A stretch of DNA of 64,000 nucleotides from Mycolicibacterium aubagnense (lineage in GTDB: Bacteria; Actinomycetota; Actinomycetes; Mycobacteriales; Mycobacteriaceae): NCBI RefSeq assembly GCF_010730955.1, contig NZ_AP022577.1, positions 5,580,001 through 5,644,000 on the forward strand, written 5' to 3'. Every line of letters begins with the position of its first letter. Position 1 is the stretch's first letter. Below are positions 8,509 to 19,552 of the stretch, piece after piece. The notes under the pieces are model-generated. The model saw nothing but the letters and a program-made list of their open reading frames with translations, was not told the DNA's origin and searched no databases. Both the position numbers and the translations under genes were made by a program.

Positions 8509-9945
8509 ATGACGAACAAGCCACGCACCATGGCGGAGAAGGTCTGGACGGACCATGTGGTGGTCGCGGGCGCCGGCGAAGGCGCTGCCCGCGAACCCGA
8601 TCTCATCTATATAGATCTGCATCTGGTGCACGAGGTGACCAGCCCGCAGGCATTCGACGGCCTGCGTCTGGCCGGTCGGCCCGTGCACCGCCCGGACCTC
8701 ACCATCGCCACCGAGGATCACAACGTCCCGACCGTCGACATCGACAAGCCGATCGCGGATCCCGTGTCGCGCACTCAGGTTGAGACGCTGCGGCGCAACT
8801 GTGCGGAATTCGGCATCCGCCTGCATTCGATGGGTGACGCGCAGCAGGGCATTGTGCACATCATCGGCCCGCAGCTGGGTCTGACCCAGCCCGGCATGAC
8901 GGTCGTGTGTGGTGACAGCCACACGTCGACGCACGGCGCCTTCGGTGCCATCGCCATGGGCATCGGCACGTCCGAGGTCGAGCATGTGCTGGCCACCCAG
9001 ACGCTGCCGCTCAAGCCATTCAAGACCATGGCGGTCAACGTCGATGGCGTCCTGCCGCCGGGAGTCAGCGCCAAGGACATCATCCTGGCGGTGATCGCCA
9101 AGATCGGCACCGGCGGCGGTCAGGGCCATGTCATCGAATACCGCGGCAGCGCCATCGAATCGCTGTCGATGGAAGGCCGGATGACGATCTGCAACATGAG
9201 CATCGAAGCCGGCGCCCGTGCCGGCATGGTGGCTCCCGACGAGACGACGTTCGAGTTCCTCAAGGGCCGGCCGCACGCGCCGAAGGGCGCGGATTGGGAC
9301 GCGGCTGTGGAAGCCTGGACGGCGTTACGTACTGACGAGGGTGCCGAATTCGACACCGAGGTCCACATCGACGCGGCGACTTTGAGCCCGTTCGTCACCT
9401 GGGGCACCAACCCCGGACAGGGCGTGCCGCTGTCCGCGAATGTTCCGGATCCAGAACAGATGTTCGATGAGAGCGAGCGATCGGCCGCCGAAAAAGCCTT
9501 GGCCTACATGGACCTTCAGGCCAATATGCCGATGCGGGACATCGCGGTGGACACGGTGTTCGTCGGTTCCTGCACCAACGGGCGGATCGAGGATCTGCGC
9601 GTGGTGGCCGATGTACTGCGTGGTCGCAAGATCGCCGACGGAGTGCGGATGCTGGTGGTGCCCGGGTCGATGGCAGTGCGTGCACAGGCCGAATCAGAGG
9701 GCCTGGGTGAGGTTTTCACCGCCGCGGGCGCGCAGTGGCGGCAGGCCGGCTGCTCGATGTGTCTGGGCATGAACCCGGATCAGCTGGCTCCGGGCGAGCG
9801 CAGCGCGTCCACGTCGAACCGGAATTTCGAAGGCCGTCAAGGCAAGGGCGGTCGCACCCACCTGGTGTCACCCGCCGTCGCCGCCGCCACCGCGGTGCGC
9901 GGCACCCTGTCCTCACCCGCTGACTTGAGCCCAGTTCTGAGCTAG
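8509..9945 (+). CDS. leuC: 3-isopropylmalate dehydratase, large subunit
   Basis: 478 residues, full length for LeuC. With LeuD it isomerises 2-isopropylmalate to 3-isopropylmalate in leucine synthesis. The three cysteines that bind the 4Fe-4S cluster are in GSCTNGR (Cys355) and CSMCLG (Cys415 and Cys418). [16 protein letters not shown] and [14 protein letters not shown] are other aconitase-superfamily signatures. GGAAGGAACTGCAC upstream supplies an RBS. leuD starts 12 nt after the stop, so the two form an operon. Homologue of Rv2988c. Confidence 0.98.
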   Translation: MTNKPRTMAEKVWTDHVVVAGAGEGAAREPDLIYIDLHLVHEVTSPQAFDGLRLAGRPVHRPDLTIATEDHNVPTVDIDKPIADPVSRTQVETLRRNCAEFGIRLHSMGDAQQGIVHIIGPQLGLTQPGMTVVCGDSHTSTHGAFGAIAMGIGTSEVEHVLATQTLPLKPFKTMAVNVDGVLPPGVSAKDIILAVIAKIGTGGGQGHVIEYRGSAIESLSMEGRMTICNMSIEAGARAGMVAPDETTFEFLKGRPHAPKGADWDAAVEAWTALRTDEGAEFDTEVHIDAATLSPFVTWGTNPGQGVPLSANVPDPEQMFDESERSAAEKALAYMDLQANMPMRDIAVDTVFVGSCTNGRIEDLRVVADVLRGRKIADGVRMLVVPGSMAVRAQAESEGLGEVFTAAGAQWRQAGCSMCLGMNPDQLAPGERSASTSNRNFEGRQGKGGRTHLVSPAVAAATAVRGTLSSPADLSPVLS

Positions 9946-9957
9946 GAGCACATCATC

Positions 9958-10551
9958 ATGGAAGCTTTCCGCACCCACACCGGAATCGGCGTTCCGCTGC
10001 GCCGGTCGAACGTCGACACCGACCAGATCATCCCCGCGGTGTACCTGAAGCGGGTCACCCGAACGGGTTTCGAGGACGGACTGTTCGCCGGGTGGCGCAC
10101 CGATCCGTCGTTCATCCTCAACCTCCCGCCGTTCGACCGGGGCTCGGTTCTGGTCGCCGGTCCCGACTTCGGCACCGGCTCCTCACGCGAGCATGCGGTG
10201 TGGGCGTTGATGGACTACGGATTCCGGGTCGTCATCTCGTCGCGTTTCGCAGATATTTTTCGCGGCAATTCAGGAAAGGCCGGATTACTCGCCGCGGAGG
10301 TCGCGCAGGACGATGTCGAGCTGCTCTGGAAGCTCATCGAGCAGAACCCGGGGCTGGAAATCACTGTGAATCTTCAAGATCGGAATTTGACCGCGGGAAC
10401 GGTCGTGCTGCCCTTCAAGATTGACGATTACACCGCGTGGCGGTTGCTCGAAGGACTTGATGATATAGGCCTTACGCTGCGGAAACGCGACGAAATCGAG
10501 GCATACGAGCAGCGTCGACCGAGCTACAAACCCCGCACCCTGCCGGCCTGA
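9958..10551 (+). CDS. leuD: 3-isopropylmalate dehydratase, small subunit
   Basis: 197 residues, the usual length. It carries the swivelling domain that completes the LeuCD active site. The conserved segments are [13 protein letters not shown] near the N-terminus, [17 protein letters not shown] in the centre and [17 protein letters not shown]. An AGGAG precedes the ATG. The C-terminal [16 protein letters not shown] is typical of actinobacterial LeuD. It is the last gene of the leuCD unit and is followed by a strong hairpin terminator. Homologue of Rv2987c. Confidence 0.98.
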   Translation: MEAFRTHTGIGVPLRRSNVDTDQIIPAVYLKRVTRTGFEDGLFAGWRTDPSFILNLPPFDRGSVLVAGPDFGTGSSREHAVWALMDYGFRVVISSRFADIFRGNSGKAGLLAAEVAQDDVELLWKLIEQNPGLEITVNLQDRNLTAGTVVLPFKIDDYTAWRLLEGLDDIGLTLRKRDEIEAYEQRRPSYKPRTLPA

Positions 10552-10556
10552 ACGAG

Positions 10557-10597
10557 CTGCTCCGCGGGTGCCGTCCGACGGCCCGCGGAGCAGTTTC
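10557..10597 (+). terminator. Intrinsic terminator after leuCD
   Basis: A 12-bp perfect stem, CTGCTCCGCGGG (10557-10568) with CCCGCGGAGCAG (10582-10593), followed by TTTC. It begins 5 nt after the leuD stop. Confidence 0.85.
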
Positions 10598-10723
10598 GGC
10601 ACTCGGGCGCAGCTCGAATCCCTGCCCCCGCAGCAGGTTCGAAATACCTGTCAACCACCTCTCAAGTGGGCCAACCGGATTGCCGAAATCCGCTATAGCT
10701 ATGCCCGAAACTGGGCGTGGCTC

Positions 10724-10753
10724 TTGGAAATCGGCGGGTACTGGGTTTACCGT
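10724..10753 (+). promoter_or_regulatory. Candidate sigma-A promoter of hupB
   Basis: TTGGAA (10724-10729) and TACCGT (10748-10753) are separated by 18 nt, a good housekeeping arrangement. The mRNA would begin near 10760, leaving a leader of about 40 nt with GGAGG placed before the hupB ATG. Confidence 0.55.
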
Positions 10754-10799
10754 GTGCATTAGTCGGTCCACCCAGGGCCACTGACATCGGAGGTTTTGG

Positions 10800-11471
10800 A
10801 TGAACAAAGCAGAACTCATCGATGCCCTGACAGAGAAGTTGGGCACCGATCGTCGTCAGGCCACCGCGGCCGTCGAGCACATCGTGGACACCATCGTCCG
10901 CGCCGTGCACAAGGGCGAGAGCGTCACCATCACGGGCTTCGGCGTCTTCGAGCAGCGTCGCCGCGCTGCCCGCGTCGCGCGCAACCCGCGCACCGGTGAG
11001 ACCGTCAAGGTGAAGCCGACGTCGGTTCCGGCGTTCCGCCCGGGCGCGCAGTTCAAGGCTGTTGTGTCTGGTGCGCAGCGTCTTTCGGCTGAAGGTCCCG
11101 CGGTGAAGCGCGGCGCGACCGCAGCTCCGGCCAAGCGTGGTGCCGCCAAGAAGGCTGCCCCCGCGAAGAAGGCCGCTCCGGCCAAGAAGGCCGCCGCCAC
11201 CAAGGCTCCGGCCAAGAAGGCCGCGGCACCGGCCAAGAAGGCCGCTCCCGCGAAGAAGGTCGCTCCGGCCAAGAAGGCCGCCGCCACCAAGGCTCCGGCC
11301 AAGAAGGCTGCGGCTCCGGCCAAGAAGGCTGCGGCTCCGGCCAAGAAGGCTGCGCCCGCCAAGAAGGCTGCGGCTCCGGCCAAGAAGGCTGCGCCCGCCA
11401 AGAAGGCTGCGCCCGCCAAGAAGGCTGCTCCGGCTAAGAAGGCTGCGCCCGCCAAGAAGGGTCGCCGCTAA
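10800..11471 (+). CDS. hupB: HU-like nucleoid protein with long basic tail
   Basis: 223 residues. Residues 1-90 are a bacterial HU domain ([49 protein letters not shown]). Residues from about 100 onward are a lysine/alanine/proline tail of PAKKAA-type units, the mark of mycobacterial HupB, which binds and compacts DNA and resembles a histone H1 tail. GGAGG precedes the ATG. The tail is encoded by highly repetitive DNA, so its length may vary between strains through slippage. It stands alone between two terminators. Homologue of Rv2986c. Confidence 0.97.
   Translation: MNKAELIDALTEKLGTDRRQATAAVEHIVDTIVRAVHKGESVTITGFGVFEQRRRAARVARNPRTGETVKVKPTSVPAFRPGAQFKAVVSGAQRLSAEGPAVKRGATAAPAKRGAAKKAAPAKKAAPAKKAAATKAPAKKAAAPAKKAAPAKKVAPAKKAAATKAPAKKAAAPAKKAAAPAKKAAPAKKAAAPAKKAAPAKKAAPAKKAAPAKKAAPAKKGRR
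11128..11460 (+). repeat. Tandem PAKKAA-coding repeats in hupB
   Basis: Repeated GCCAAGAAGGCTGC-type units, 15-24 bp apart, encode the hupB tail. Codon choice shifts within the array (GCC CCC early, GCT GCG late), which suggests that blocks were amplified at different times. Confidence 0.8.
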
Positions 11472-11494
11472 GCCCTACCGATAGGTCCGACTCG

Positions 11495-11527
11495 GACACG
11501 CCGTGGATCCTGCGATCCACGGCGTGT
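11495..11527 (+). terminator. Hairpin terminator after hupB, shared with mutT1
   Basis: A perfect 15-bp stem, GACACGCCGTGGATC (11495-11509) with GATCCACGGCGTGTC (11513-11527), and a tight loop. There is no T-run, which is common in mycobacteria. It lies between convergent hupB and mutT1 and can serve both. Confidence 0.75.
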
Positions 11528-11564
11528 CTGTGTGTGGGGTGGGGCCGCCTGAACGGGCTGGCCG

Positions 11565-12494
11565 CTAGAGTTTTGTCGGTAATGGGCTGCCGATGTGGTC
11601 CGCGGCGATCAGTGCGTCACCGTGCAGCGTCATCACCCACATGCTGCCCTTGCGATTACGCGATTTGTCCGGCCGGATACCACTGCGGTCGCACCACCAC
11701 GAAATCAGGCCCGGGATCACCTTGCCCTGCGTACAGATGACGGGGACTGTTTCGTCGTTGCTTTTCGCGGCAATCTTCAGCACCCGTTTCCGTGCCGCAT
11801 CGGCGTCGGCCGCATAGGCCTCTTCAGTGAGCGTCGGCTCGTCCCGGATCTGGACACCGAGCTCCTGTGCCAGCGGTTCCATGGTCTGGTGGCACCGGGT
11901 CCGCGATGCCGCGTAGATGTCACTGGCGCCGAAGGCGAGCAGTTGGCCGACAAGCGATTCCGCTTGTGCCCGGCCCTTCATGTCGAGCGGTCGCAGCTGA
12001 TCGTCACCCTTGTACCGGGCCTTGCGCCCCGCGGTGGCGTGCCGCACGATCAGCACCGTGTGGGTGTCGGCAGGTCGACGGATGAAGCGCCGCAGTACCT
12101 TTCGATCATGCGGGTACTGCAGCCGGAGCATGGCGTCGGCAACCGGTAGCCAATCGAGCTTGTCCACCTCGGCGTTGGGGCTGAACCCACCACCGGTCGT
12201 GCGCGCCGCCCAGTAGCGGACCTTCTTGGTGCCGTACTCCAGGGGATAGCTGACGGACGCCAGCCGCCGGCCCAGTACCGACTCATAGCCGGTCTCCTCC
12301 AGGATTTCGCGCACGGCGGTAACCGGTTCGGTCTCACCGGGATCCACTTTGCCCTTGGGGAGTGACCAGTCGTCGTAACGCGGGCGGTGGACGACGGCGA
12401 TCAGCGGATCTCCGGATTCGCCGGGGCGCCACAACACCGCCCCGGCCGCGAACACCGGCGTCTCGGGGGTGTCGTGCGCCGTCTTGTTCGGCAC
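11565..12494 (-). CDS. mutT1: Nudix hydrolase fused to histidine phosphatase, MutT1
   Basis: 309 residues from GTG 12494, with AGGAGCACAG as RBS. The N-terminal Nudix box runs from Gly48 through Glu54 to Arg62-Glu63 and Glu66-Glu67. A C-terminal histidine-phosphatase (RHG-type) domain starts at LIVRHATAG with Arg151-His152. Mycobacterial MutT1 hydrolyses oxidised nucleotides such as 8-oxo-dGTP and also diadenosine polyphosphates, keeping oxidised bases out of DNA and RNA. The two-domain layout is the actinobacterial one. It lies downstream of ppk on the same strand, about 60 nt away. Homologue of Rv2985. Confidence 0.95.
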   Translation of the reverse strand: MPNKTAHDTPETPVFAAGAVLWRPGESGDPLIAVVHRPRYDDWSLPKGKVDPGETEPVTAVREILEETGYESVLGRRLASVSYPLEYGTKKVRYWAARTTGGGFSPNAEVDKLDWLPVADAMLRLQYPHDRKVLRRFIRRPADTHTVLIVRHATAGRKARYKGDDQLRPLDMKGRAQAESLVGQLLAFGASDIYAASRTRCHQTMEPLAQELGVQIRDEPTLTEEAYAADADAARKRVLKIAAKSNDETVPVICTQGKVIPGLISWWCDRSGIRPDKSRNRKGSMWVMTLHGDALIAADHIGSPLPTKL

Positions 12495-12556
12495 CTGTGC
12501 TCCTGGGTGTGGTTGTCGGGATCAGGTTTTCGCGGTGCGCGACGTGCCGGGCGAAA

Positions 12557-14761
12557 CTAGGGTGTCCGGTGCCGCTCCATGATCGACACTTGGTGATCCC
12601 GCACCTTCTCGCCTTCCCGTGGCAACGCCGTCCAGTGCCCGTCGGGACCCAGCTCCCAGCAGCGGGTGGCCGGATCCATCGTCGAATCGAACATCCCGTT
12701 CAGTTCCTCGGTGAGCCTCGGATCCTTCACCTGTGCCATCACCTCGACGCGACGGTCGAGATTACGATGCATCATGTCGGCGCTGCCGATCCAGAATTCA
12801 TTGATGGCGTTGAAGTGAATAATCCGTGAATGCTCAAGGAAGCGGCCGAGAATCGAGCGCACCACGATGTTCTCGGAGAACCCCGCGACACCCGGACGCA
12901 GCGCGCAGATGCCGCGCACGACCACCTCGACGCGGACGCCGGCCTGCGACGCCCGGTACAGCGCGTCGATGACCTGTTCGTCGACCAGAGCGTTCATCTT
13001 CATCCGGATGCGGCCGTCGCCGCCGGCCCGTTTGGCTTCGATTTCGCGCTCGATGCGCTCGATGATGCCGCGCCTCACGCTGTGCGGGGCGACCAGCAGG
13101 TTGCGGTAGGACACCTTGCGCGAGTACCCGGTCAGCGAGTTGAACAGGTCGGTGAGGTCGGCGCCGATCTCGGGTGCGGCGGTGAGTAGGCCCACATCTT
13201 CGTACAGGCGCGCGGTTTTCGGGTTGTAGTTGCCGGTGCCGATGTGGCAGTAACGTCGGATGGTCGAGCCCTCACGTCGCACCACCAGCGCCGTCTTGCA
13301 GTGCGTCTTGAGCCCGATGAGCCCGTACACCACATGCACGCCCGCCTGCTCCAGCGCACGGGCCCACTTGATGTTGGCCTGCTCGTCGAACCGGGCCTTG
13401 ATCTCGACCAGCGCCACCACCTGCTTGCCGGCCTCGGCGGCGTCGATCAGCGCGTTGACGATCGGGGAATCACCGGAGGTCCGGTACAGCGTCTGCTTGA
13501 TGGCCAGCACATTCGGATCGGCGGCGGCCTGCTCGATGAAGCGTTGCACCGTGGTGGAGAACGAGTCGTACGGGTGGTGCACCAGGACGTCGCCGTCTCG
13601 CAGCGTCGCGAAGATGCTCTTCGGGGTTTCCCGCTCGCCGAACGCCGGGGGAGTGCTCGGCACGAACGGCCGGTCCTTCAGATCTGGCCGGTCGACGCCG
13701 TAGACCTGCCACAACGACGAAAGGTCCAGCAGCCCGGGAACTTCGATGACGTCGCCCGGGTGCACGTCCAGCTCGCGAAGGAGCAGGTCGAGCATGTTCT
13801 CGGTCATGTCGGTGGCGACTTCGAGACGCACCGGGGAGCCGAACCGGCGGCGCGCCAGTTCGCGTTCCAGTGCCTGCAGCAGGTCCTCGTCGCGGTCCTC
13901 TTCGACTTCGAAGTCGGCGTTGCGGGTGATCCGGAATGCGTGATGCTCGACGATCTCCAGCCCCGGGAACAGCACCGGCAGGAACGCGGAGATGAGTTCC
14001 TCCATGGGCAGGAACCGCACCCGCGGTTTGACGCCGTCGGCCGTCGCGCCGGGCTCGTGCAACTCCACGAACCGATCGACGTTGTCCGGCACCTTGATTC
14101 GGGCGAAGTGCTGGGTGCCGTCCTCGGGATTGCGCACCGTGATGGCGAGGTTGATGCTCAGGCCGCTGACGAACGGGAACGGGTGCGCCGGGTCAACGGC
14201 CAGCGGTGTCAGCACCGGGAACACCTGATCGTGGAAATACGTGGACAGCTTGGACTGCTCGCTCTCGTCGAGCTCGCTCCAGTTCACGATGGTGATGCCC
14301 TGCTCGGCCAGCGCCGGACGGACCGATTCACCGAACACCGCGGCCTGCCGGGACGAGATCTGCTGGGTGCGTTCACCGATCCGACGCAACTGCTCGCGCG
14401 GGGACAACCCGTCCGCCGACCGCACCGAAAGGCCGGTCTCGTCACGGCGCTTCAGCCCGGCGACCCGAACCATGTAGAACTCATCGAGATTCGACGCGAA
14501 GATCGCCAGAAACTTGGCCTGCTCCAACAGCGGCAGCGACCGGTCGGCAGCGAGCGCCAACACCCGGGCGTTGAAGTCCAGCCAGCTCAGCTCACGGTTG
14601 AGGTAGCGGTCATCGGGTAGCGCGCCGTCAGTCGGATCCGCGGTGGCCGCGGGCAGCGGCTCCGGCTCGGAGTCGACAGCCGCCCGCGCAGGCGGGCCGT
14701 TGACTGAGGTCAGCTCGGGCTGCATCGATCGGGTGTCGGCTTCGCTCACCCAGACGATCAT
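12557..14761 (-). CDS. ppk: Polyphosphate kinase 1
   Basis: 734 residues from ATG 14761; GTG 14749 and ATG 14722 are alternative starts, and the first 50 residues are variable in the family, so the exact start is uncertain. The conserved N-domain begins at [19 protein letters not shown]. The phosphorylated histidine lies in [10 protein letters not shown] (His506 by the long start), with [15 protein letters not shown] in the same catalytic domain. It reversibly transfers the ATP gamma-phosphate to polyphosphate chains, which feed the stringent response and stress tolerance. It sits between fbiD and mutT1 as in M. tuberculosis (Rv2984). Confidence 0.97.
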   Translation of the reverse strand: MIVWVSEADTRSMQPELTSVNGPPARAAVDSEPEPLPAATADPTDGALPDDRYLNRELSWLDFNARVLALAADRSLPLLEQAKFLAIFASNLDEFYMVRVAGLKRRDETGLSVRSADGLSPREQLRRIGERTQQISSRQAAVFGESVRPALAEQGITIVNWSELDESEQSKLSTYFHDQVFPVLTPLAVDPAHPFPFVSGLSINLAITVRNPEDGTQHFARIKVPDNVDRFVELHEPGATADGVKPRVRFLPMEELISAFLPVLFPGLEIVEHHAFRITRNADFEVEEDRDEDLLQALERELARRRFGSPVRLEVATDMTENMLDLLLRELDVHPGDVIEVPGLLDLSSLWQVYGVDRPDLKDRPFVPSTPPAFGERETPKSIFATLRDGDVLVHHPYDSFSTTVQRFIEQAAADPNVLAIKQTLYRTSGDSPIVNALIDAAEAGKQVVALVEIKARFDEQANIKWARALEQAGVHVVYGLIGLKTHCKTALVVRREGSTIRRYCHIGTGNYNPKTARLYEDVGLLTAAPEIGADLTDLFNSLTGYSRKVSYRNLLVAPHSVRRGIIERIEREIEAKRAGGDGRIRMKMNALVDEQVIDALYRASQAGVRVEVVVRGICALRPGVAGFSENIVVRSILGRFLEHSRIIHFNAINEFWIGSADMMHRNLDRRVEVMAQVKDPRLTEELNGMFDSTMDPATRCWELGPDGHWTALPREGEKVRDHQVSIMERHRTP

Positions 14762-14826
14762 TCCCTATCGGCAGGGTGCGGGCCACATGGTTGGTGATCC
14801 TGGACCGTCAGACCGGGCGTCTGCCC

Positions 14827-15522
<696 letters not shown>

Positions 15523-15536
15523 CTAGTGTTGACGCC

Positions 15537-16535
15537 GTGGTGGAGGCAGCGGTGATGGGTGCCGGCGCGTGGGGGACGGCACTGGCGAAAGTCCTGGCGG
15601 ATGCGGGCAGCAATGTGAGGCTGTGGGCGCGCAGCGCCGAGGTGGCACGCGAGATCAACGAGACCCACCGGAACTCGAAATATCTCGGTGACCGGGAGCT
15701 CCCGGCGTCCATCAAGGCAACCGCGGACCCCGCCGAGGCGCTGACGGGTGCGTGCACCGTGCTGTTGGCGGTGCCGTCCCAGACACTGCGCACCAACCTG
15801 AGTGACTGGACCGGATATCTCGGTGCCGACAGCACGTTGGTCAGCGTGGCCAAGGGCATCGAACTCGACAGCCTGTTGCGCATGAGCCAGGTCATCGTCC
15901 AGGTGACGGGCGCCGATCCGAGCCGGGTCGCCGTGCTCAGCGGGCCCAACCTGGCCAGCGAAGTGGTCGACGAGCAGCCCGCCGCCACCCTCATCGCGTG
16001 CACCGATTCGGGACGTGCGGTGGCCTTGCAGCGCGCGTTCGCGACCGGCTACTTCCGGCCCTACACCAACGCCGACGTGATCGGCGCCGAGATCGGCGGC
16101 GCCTGCAAGAACGTCATCGCGCTGGCCTGCGGGATGGCGGCGGGTGCCGGGTTCGGTGAGAACACCGCGGCCGCGATCATCACCCGCGGCCTGGCCGAGA
16201 TCATGCGATTGGGAATTGCCCTCGGCGCCAAGGGGGTAACGCTGGCCGGGCTGGCCGGCGTCGGCGATCTGGTCGCCACCTGCACGTCGCCACAGTCCCG
16301 GAACCGGACGTTCGGTGAGCGTCTGGCTCGCGGCGGCACCATCGAGTCGGCGCTGGCCGCGGCCGGCGGCAAGGTCGCCGAGGGCGTCACGTCCTGCCAG
16401 TCGGTGCTGGCGCTGGCCGAGAGCTACGATGTCGAGATGCCGCTGACCGACGCGGTGAACCGGGTGTGCCACAAGGGGTTATCGGTGGACCAGGCGTTCG
16501 CGCTGTTGCTCGGCCGCAGCACCAAGCCGGAGTGA
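15537..16535 (+). CDS. gpsA: Glycerol-3-phosphate dehydrogenase [NAD(P)+]
   Basis: 332 residues. The N-terminal Rossmann motif is [18 protein letters not shown], the catalytic lysine is in [13 protein letters not shown], and the C-terminal domain has [12 protein letters not shown]. It reduces dihydroxyacetone phosphate to sn-glycerol 3-phosphate for membrane lipid synthesis. The TAGTGT hexamer at 15524-15529 ends 7 nt before GTG 15537, which fits a leaderless mRNA. The next gene begins 3 nt after its stop, and ddl follows, so gpsA, the PLP lyase and perhaps ddl are linked. Homologue of Rv2982c (gpdA2). Confidence 0.96.
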   Translation: MVEAAVMGAGAWGTALAKVLADAGSNVRLWARSAEVAREINETHRNSKYLGDRELPASIKATADPAEALTGACTVLLAVPSQTLRTNLSDWTGYLGADSTLVSVAKGIELDSLLRMSQVIVQVTGADPSRVAVLSGPNLASEVVDEQPAATLIACTDSGRAVALQRAFATGYFRPYTNADVIGAEIGGACKNVIALACGMAAGAGFGENTAAAIITRGLAEIMRLGIALGAKGVTLAGLAGVGDLVATCTSPQSRNRTFGERLARGGTIESALAAAGGKVAEGVTSCQSVLALAESYDVEMPLTDAVNRVCHKGLSVDQAFALLLGRSTKPE

Positions 16536-16538
16536 CCG

Positions 16539-17651
16539 GTGGACGGCCAGCTCGGCGATTCCACCCGTAGCGTCAAAGCGACTGCATCGCAACGGGTTCC
16601 GGGACAGCCGGTGGCGCCGCCACCGGTTCCGGTGGCGGCCTATCACCTGTCCGACGACGAATCCGACGGTCTGGACTTCTACGGCCGCAACTCCAATCCA
16701 GCCTGGCGCCAACTGGAATCGGCCCTGGCGGAACTGGAAGGCGCCATCGCGGCGCTGACATTCTCGTCGGGGATGGCCGCCGTTTCGTCCGCGCTGCGGG
16801 TGCTGGCGACCCCCGGGACCACCCTGGTGGTCCCCGCCGACGGCTATTACCAGGTACGTAGGTACGCGGCCGAGCATCTCGCCGGCCGCGGCGTCACCGT
16901 CGTCGAGGCGAGCGCGGCGGACATCTGTGACGTAGCCGAGCACATCTCGCAAGCCGACGTCGTGGTCGCCGAATCTCCGGTCAACCCGACGTTGGACGTC
17001 GTCGACCTGCACCGGTTGTCGACGATCTGCCGGTCCCGCGGCGCGACCCTGGTGGTGGACAACACCGCCGCGACCCCGCTCGGTCAGCAGCCACTGTCGC
17101 TCGGCGCCGATCTGGTGGTGGCCAGCGCGACCAAGGGGTTGTCCGGGCACAGCGATCTGCTGGCGGGCTACGTCGCCGGATGCCATCGGGAATTGATGGC
17201 CGCCATCGAGCGCGAGCGGCTGCTGTCCGGCGCGATTCTCGGGCACTTCGAGGCCTGGCTGGCCCTGCGCAGCCTGGGCACCGCCGGTCTGCGATTCGAG
17301 CGGCAGTGCGGCAACGCCCTCGCGCTCGCCATGGCGCTCGATGCCCATCCCGCCGTCCGGGCCGTCCGCTATCCCGGGCTGCCGACCGACCCCGCACACG
17401 CGGTGGCCCGGGATCAGATGAGGCGTTTCGGCGGTCTGGTCTCGATCGAGCTCGCGGACGCCGCCGCCGTGCACGACCTGGTCAACCGCAGTCAGCTGCT
17501 GGTCGCCGCCACCAGTTTCGGTGGCATCCACACCTCGGTCGACCGGCGCGCACGCTGGGGCGACGCGGTGCCGCCGGGGTTCGCGCGGATATCGCTCGGC
17601 ATCGAGGACGCCGACGACCTCCTGGCCGACATCACGGGTGCGCTCGGGTAG
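16539..17651 (+). CDS. PLP-dependent Cys/Met metabolism enzyme, cystathionine lyase-like
   Basis: 370 residues from GTG 16539. It has the fold signatures of the cystathionine gamma-synthase/lyase family: FYGRNSNPAWRQLE near the N-terminus (the usual Tyr-x-Arg phosphate-contact segment), ALTFSSGMAAVSSAL, VVDNTAATPLGQQPLSLGAD, and the PLP lysine in SATKGLSGHSDLLAG. The reaction could be cystathionine gamma-lyase, beta-lyase or a related elimination; residues near the active site differ from classical MetB, and I would not assign one. It is 3 nt from gpsA and 77 nt before ddl. I do not recall an equivalent at this place in M. tuberculosis. Confidence 0.85.
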   Translation: MDGQLGDSTRSVKATASQRVPGQPVAPPPVPVAAYHLSDDESDGLDFYGRNSNPAWRQLESALAELEGAIAALTFSSGMAAVSSALRVLATPGTTLVVPADGYYQVRRYAAEHLAGRGVTVVEASAADICDVAEHISQADVVVAESPVNPTLDVVDLHRLSTICRSRGATLVVDNTAATPLGQQPLSLGADLVVASATKGLSGHSDLLAGYVAGCHRELMAAIERERLLSGAILGHFEAWLALRSLGTAGLRFERQCGNALALAMALDAHPAVRAVRYPGLPTDPAHAVARDQMRRFGGLVSIELADAAAVHDLVNRSQLLVAATSFGGIHTSVDRRARWGDAVPPGFARISLGIEDADDLLADITGALG

Positions 17652-17728
17652 TCAAGCGCACCCGCGATGGTGACCGCCGCGACACCGGAGTGCCGATCGA
17701 CGTTGGTGAGGGCTAGCCTCTCTAGGTT

Positions 17729-18838
17729 GTGACTGCCCCTCATTCCTCAGGAGCCGCCGGCCGTACCCGGGTCGCCGTCGTTTACGGCGGACGCAGTTCG
17801 GAGCACGCCATCTCCTGTGTTTCGGCCGGAAGCATCCTGCGCAACCTGGATCCGGCCCGCTACGAGGTCGTCGCCATCGGTATCACCCCGGAAGGGTCGT
17901 GGGTGCTCGGCGACGGGCGTCCGGAGACTCTCGCCATCACCGACGGGCAGCTGCCCGGCGTCACCACCGCGTCCGGCACCGCGCTGACGCTGGCCGCCGA
18001 TCCGAACCGCCGCGGCGAACTGCTGTCGCTGCAGGACGGTGTCGCGCAGGTCCTGACGGCCGTCGACGTCGTCTTCCCGGTCCTGCATGGCCCGTACGGC
18101 GAGGACGGCACCATCCAGGGTCTGCTGGAACTGGCCGGCGTGCCGTATGTCGGTGCGGGTGTGCTGGCCAGCGCGGCCGGGATGGACAAGGAATTCACCA
18201 AGAAACTGTTGGCTGCCGACGGTCTGCCGATCGGCGACCAGGTGGTGCTGCGGCCGCGCGATGTGACGCTGAGCCTGGACGACCGTGAGCGCCTGGGTCT
18301 GCCGGTGTTCGTCAAGCCGGCTCGCGGTGGATCGTCGATCGGCGTGAGCCGGGTCGCTTCGTGGGACGAGCTGGATCAGGCCATCGCCTATGCGCGCCAA
18401 CATGATCCGAAGGTGATCGTCGAAGCCGCGATGCCGGGCCGGGAGGTGGAATGCGGGGTGCTGGAGTACCCCGACGGCCGCGTCGTGGCCAGCGAGCTGG
18501 GCGAGATTCGTGTGGGTGGCGGGTTCTATGACTTCGCCACCAAGTACCTCGAGGACGCCGCCGAGCTGGACGTGCCGGCCAAGGTCGATGACGAAACCGC
18601 CGACGAGATAAGACAATTGGCCATTCGTGCGTTCAAGGCGCTGGACTGCCAGGGCCTGGCCCGGGTCGACTTCTTCCTGACCGAGAACGGGCCGGTGATC
18701 AACGAGATCAACACCATGCCCGGCTTCACCACCATCTCGATGTACCCGCAGATGTGGGCCGCCAGCGGTGTCGACTACGCCACCTTGCTGAGCGTCATGG
18801 TGGATACGGCGGTCGGACGGGGGACCGGCCTGCGCTAG
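17729..18838 (+). CDS. ddl: D-alanine--D-alanine ligase
   Basis: 369 residues. It is an ATP-grasp enzyme that joins two D-alanines for the peptidoglycan stem peptide and is the target of D-cycloserine. Visible motifs are [50 protein letters not shown] and the metal-binding [22 protein letters not shown] at 17714-17719 ends 9 nt before GTG 17729, consistent with a short or absent leader. Its stop codon overlaps the stop of the convergent DUF3515 gene. Homologue of Rv2981c (ddlA). Confidence 0.97.
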   Translation: MTAPHSSGAAGRTRVAVVYGGRSSEHAISCVSAGSILRNLDPARYEVVAIGITPEGSWVLGDGRPETLAITDGQLPGVTTASGTALTLAADPNRRGELLSLQDGVAQVLTAVDVVFPVLHGPYGEDGTIQGLLELAGVPYVGAGVLASAAGMDKEFTKKLLAADGLPIGDQVVLRPRDVTLSLDDRERLGLPVFVKPARGGSSIGVSRVASWDELDQAIAYARQHDPKVIVEAAMPGREVECGVLEYPDGRVVASELGEIRVGGGFYDFATKYLEDAAELDVPAKVDDETADEIRQLAIRAFKALDCQGLARVDFFLTENGPVINEINTMPGFTTISMYPQMWAASGVDYATLLSVMVDTAVGRGTGLR

Positions 18839-19398
18839 CGGGCCGGCGCCGGGTCCAGCGGGCGGGCCGGCATCACCTTCTCGATGAGCTCGGAGACGGT
18901 CTGGATCGGCGTCGGACCGGAACCCTGCGGCAGCGTCAGCGCCACGTAAGTCGCCTGCGTGCCGTGGTCGACGGCGTACCAGGTGCTGGCGCTCGGGCCG
19001 CTGGCTTCGAACCACGACACCGCGTTCACCATCTGCAGGGGTGCGCCGACCACGAAACCGTCGGGACGCTCGACACCGCAGCGCAGCACGACGGTGTCGA
19101 TACCGGTCGGTCCCAGCCAGGCGGCGGCACCCGTAGGGGCCGGGACGGCGAGTGTCGCCCGCCGGAAGTCGCCCATGGTGTCCGGCAGCGCCGCCAGTAG
19201 TGCGCGGCACTGCTCGCTGTCGGCCTGCGGCGCCGGGGCGTCGGCCAGCGGGAGGGCAACTGGCTTGTCGGCCGGCGCCTGACGCAGCGCCGCGTACGCG
19301 AGCAACCCGATGATCGCCGCGACCGCCACCACGATGGCCGCGATGATGGCGCCGCGGGGCGGGCCATCCAGATCATCGAGGTCACCAGGTTCGGTCAT
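18835..19398 (-). CDS. DUF3515 family membrane-anchored protein
   Basis: 187 residues from ATG 19398. After [17 protein letters not shown] there is one membrane helix ([21 protein letters not shown]), then an outside domain with two cysteines ([11 protein letters not shown] and [11 protein letters not shown]) that probably form a disulfide. This is the DUF3515 pattern, whose function is not known. The start is set by a TAGAGT hexamer (minus strand, 19406-19411) ending 7 nt before the ATG, so the mRNA is probably leaderless. The frame stays open far upstream over thiL, but that part is a shadow. Homologue of Rv2980. Stops of this gene and ddl overlap. Confidence 0.88.
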   Translation of the reverse strand: MTEPGDLDDLDGPPRGAIIAAIVVAVAAIIGLLAYAALRQAPADKPVALPLADAPAPQADSEQCRALLAALPDTMGDFRRATLAVPAPTGAAAWLGPTGIDTVVLRCGVERPDGFVVGAPLQMVNAVSWFEASGPSASTWYAVDHGTQATYVALTLPQGSGPTPIQTVSELIEKVMPARPLDPAPAR

Positions 19399-19460
19399 GA
19401 CGGCAACTCTAGAGCGCCGGTCGCCCCGACAGGCCGACGGCGGTCGGCCTGCATCATCGC

Positions 19461-19537
19461 CTTGCCGCATTCTCCCCCGCAAGCGGGAGGTACCCCCACA
19501 ACGCGGCTCGTGCCTCGCCGCTTGATCGTCGTGCGGC
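19461..19537 (-). repeat. Dispersed intergenic repeat, family A, copy 1
   Basis: Read on the minus strand, this block begins CCGCACGACGATCAAGCGG, then CACGAGCCGCGTTG, then a GGTACC-centred hairpin segment (19469-19497), then TGCGGCAAG. The same outer parts recur at 42805-42854 without the hairpin, and the hairpin part recurs alone at 47953-47981. It lies directly before the thiL promoter. Confidence 0.7.
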
Positions 19538-19552
19538 CTAGACTCCACCACC

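Noticed and set aside
10856..11455. 199-codon minus-strand Ala/Phe/Leu repeat frame
   Set aside because: It is the mirror of the hupB PAKKAA repeats; the HU domain and RBS are on the plus strand.
13244..14620. 458-codon plus-strand open frame
   Set aside because: It is antisense to ppk, whose conserved motifs are on the minus strand. Long antisense frames are common in high-GC DNA, and this one has no recognisable domain or RBS.
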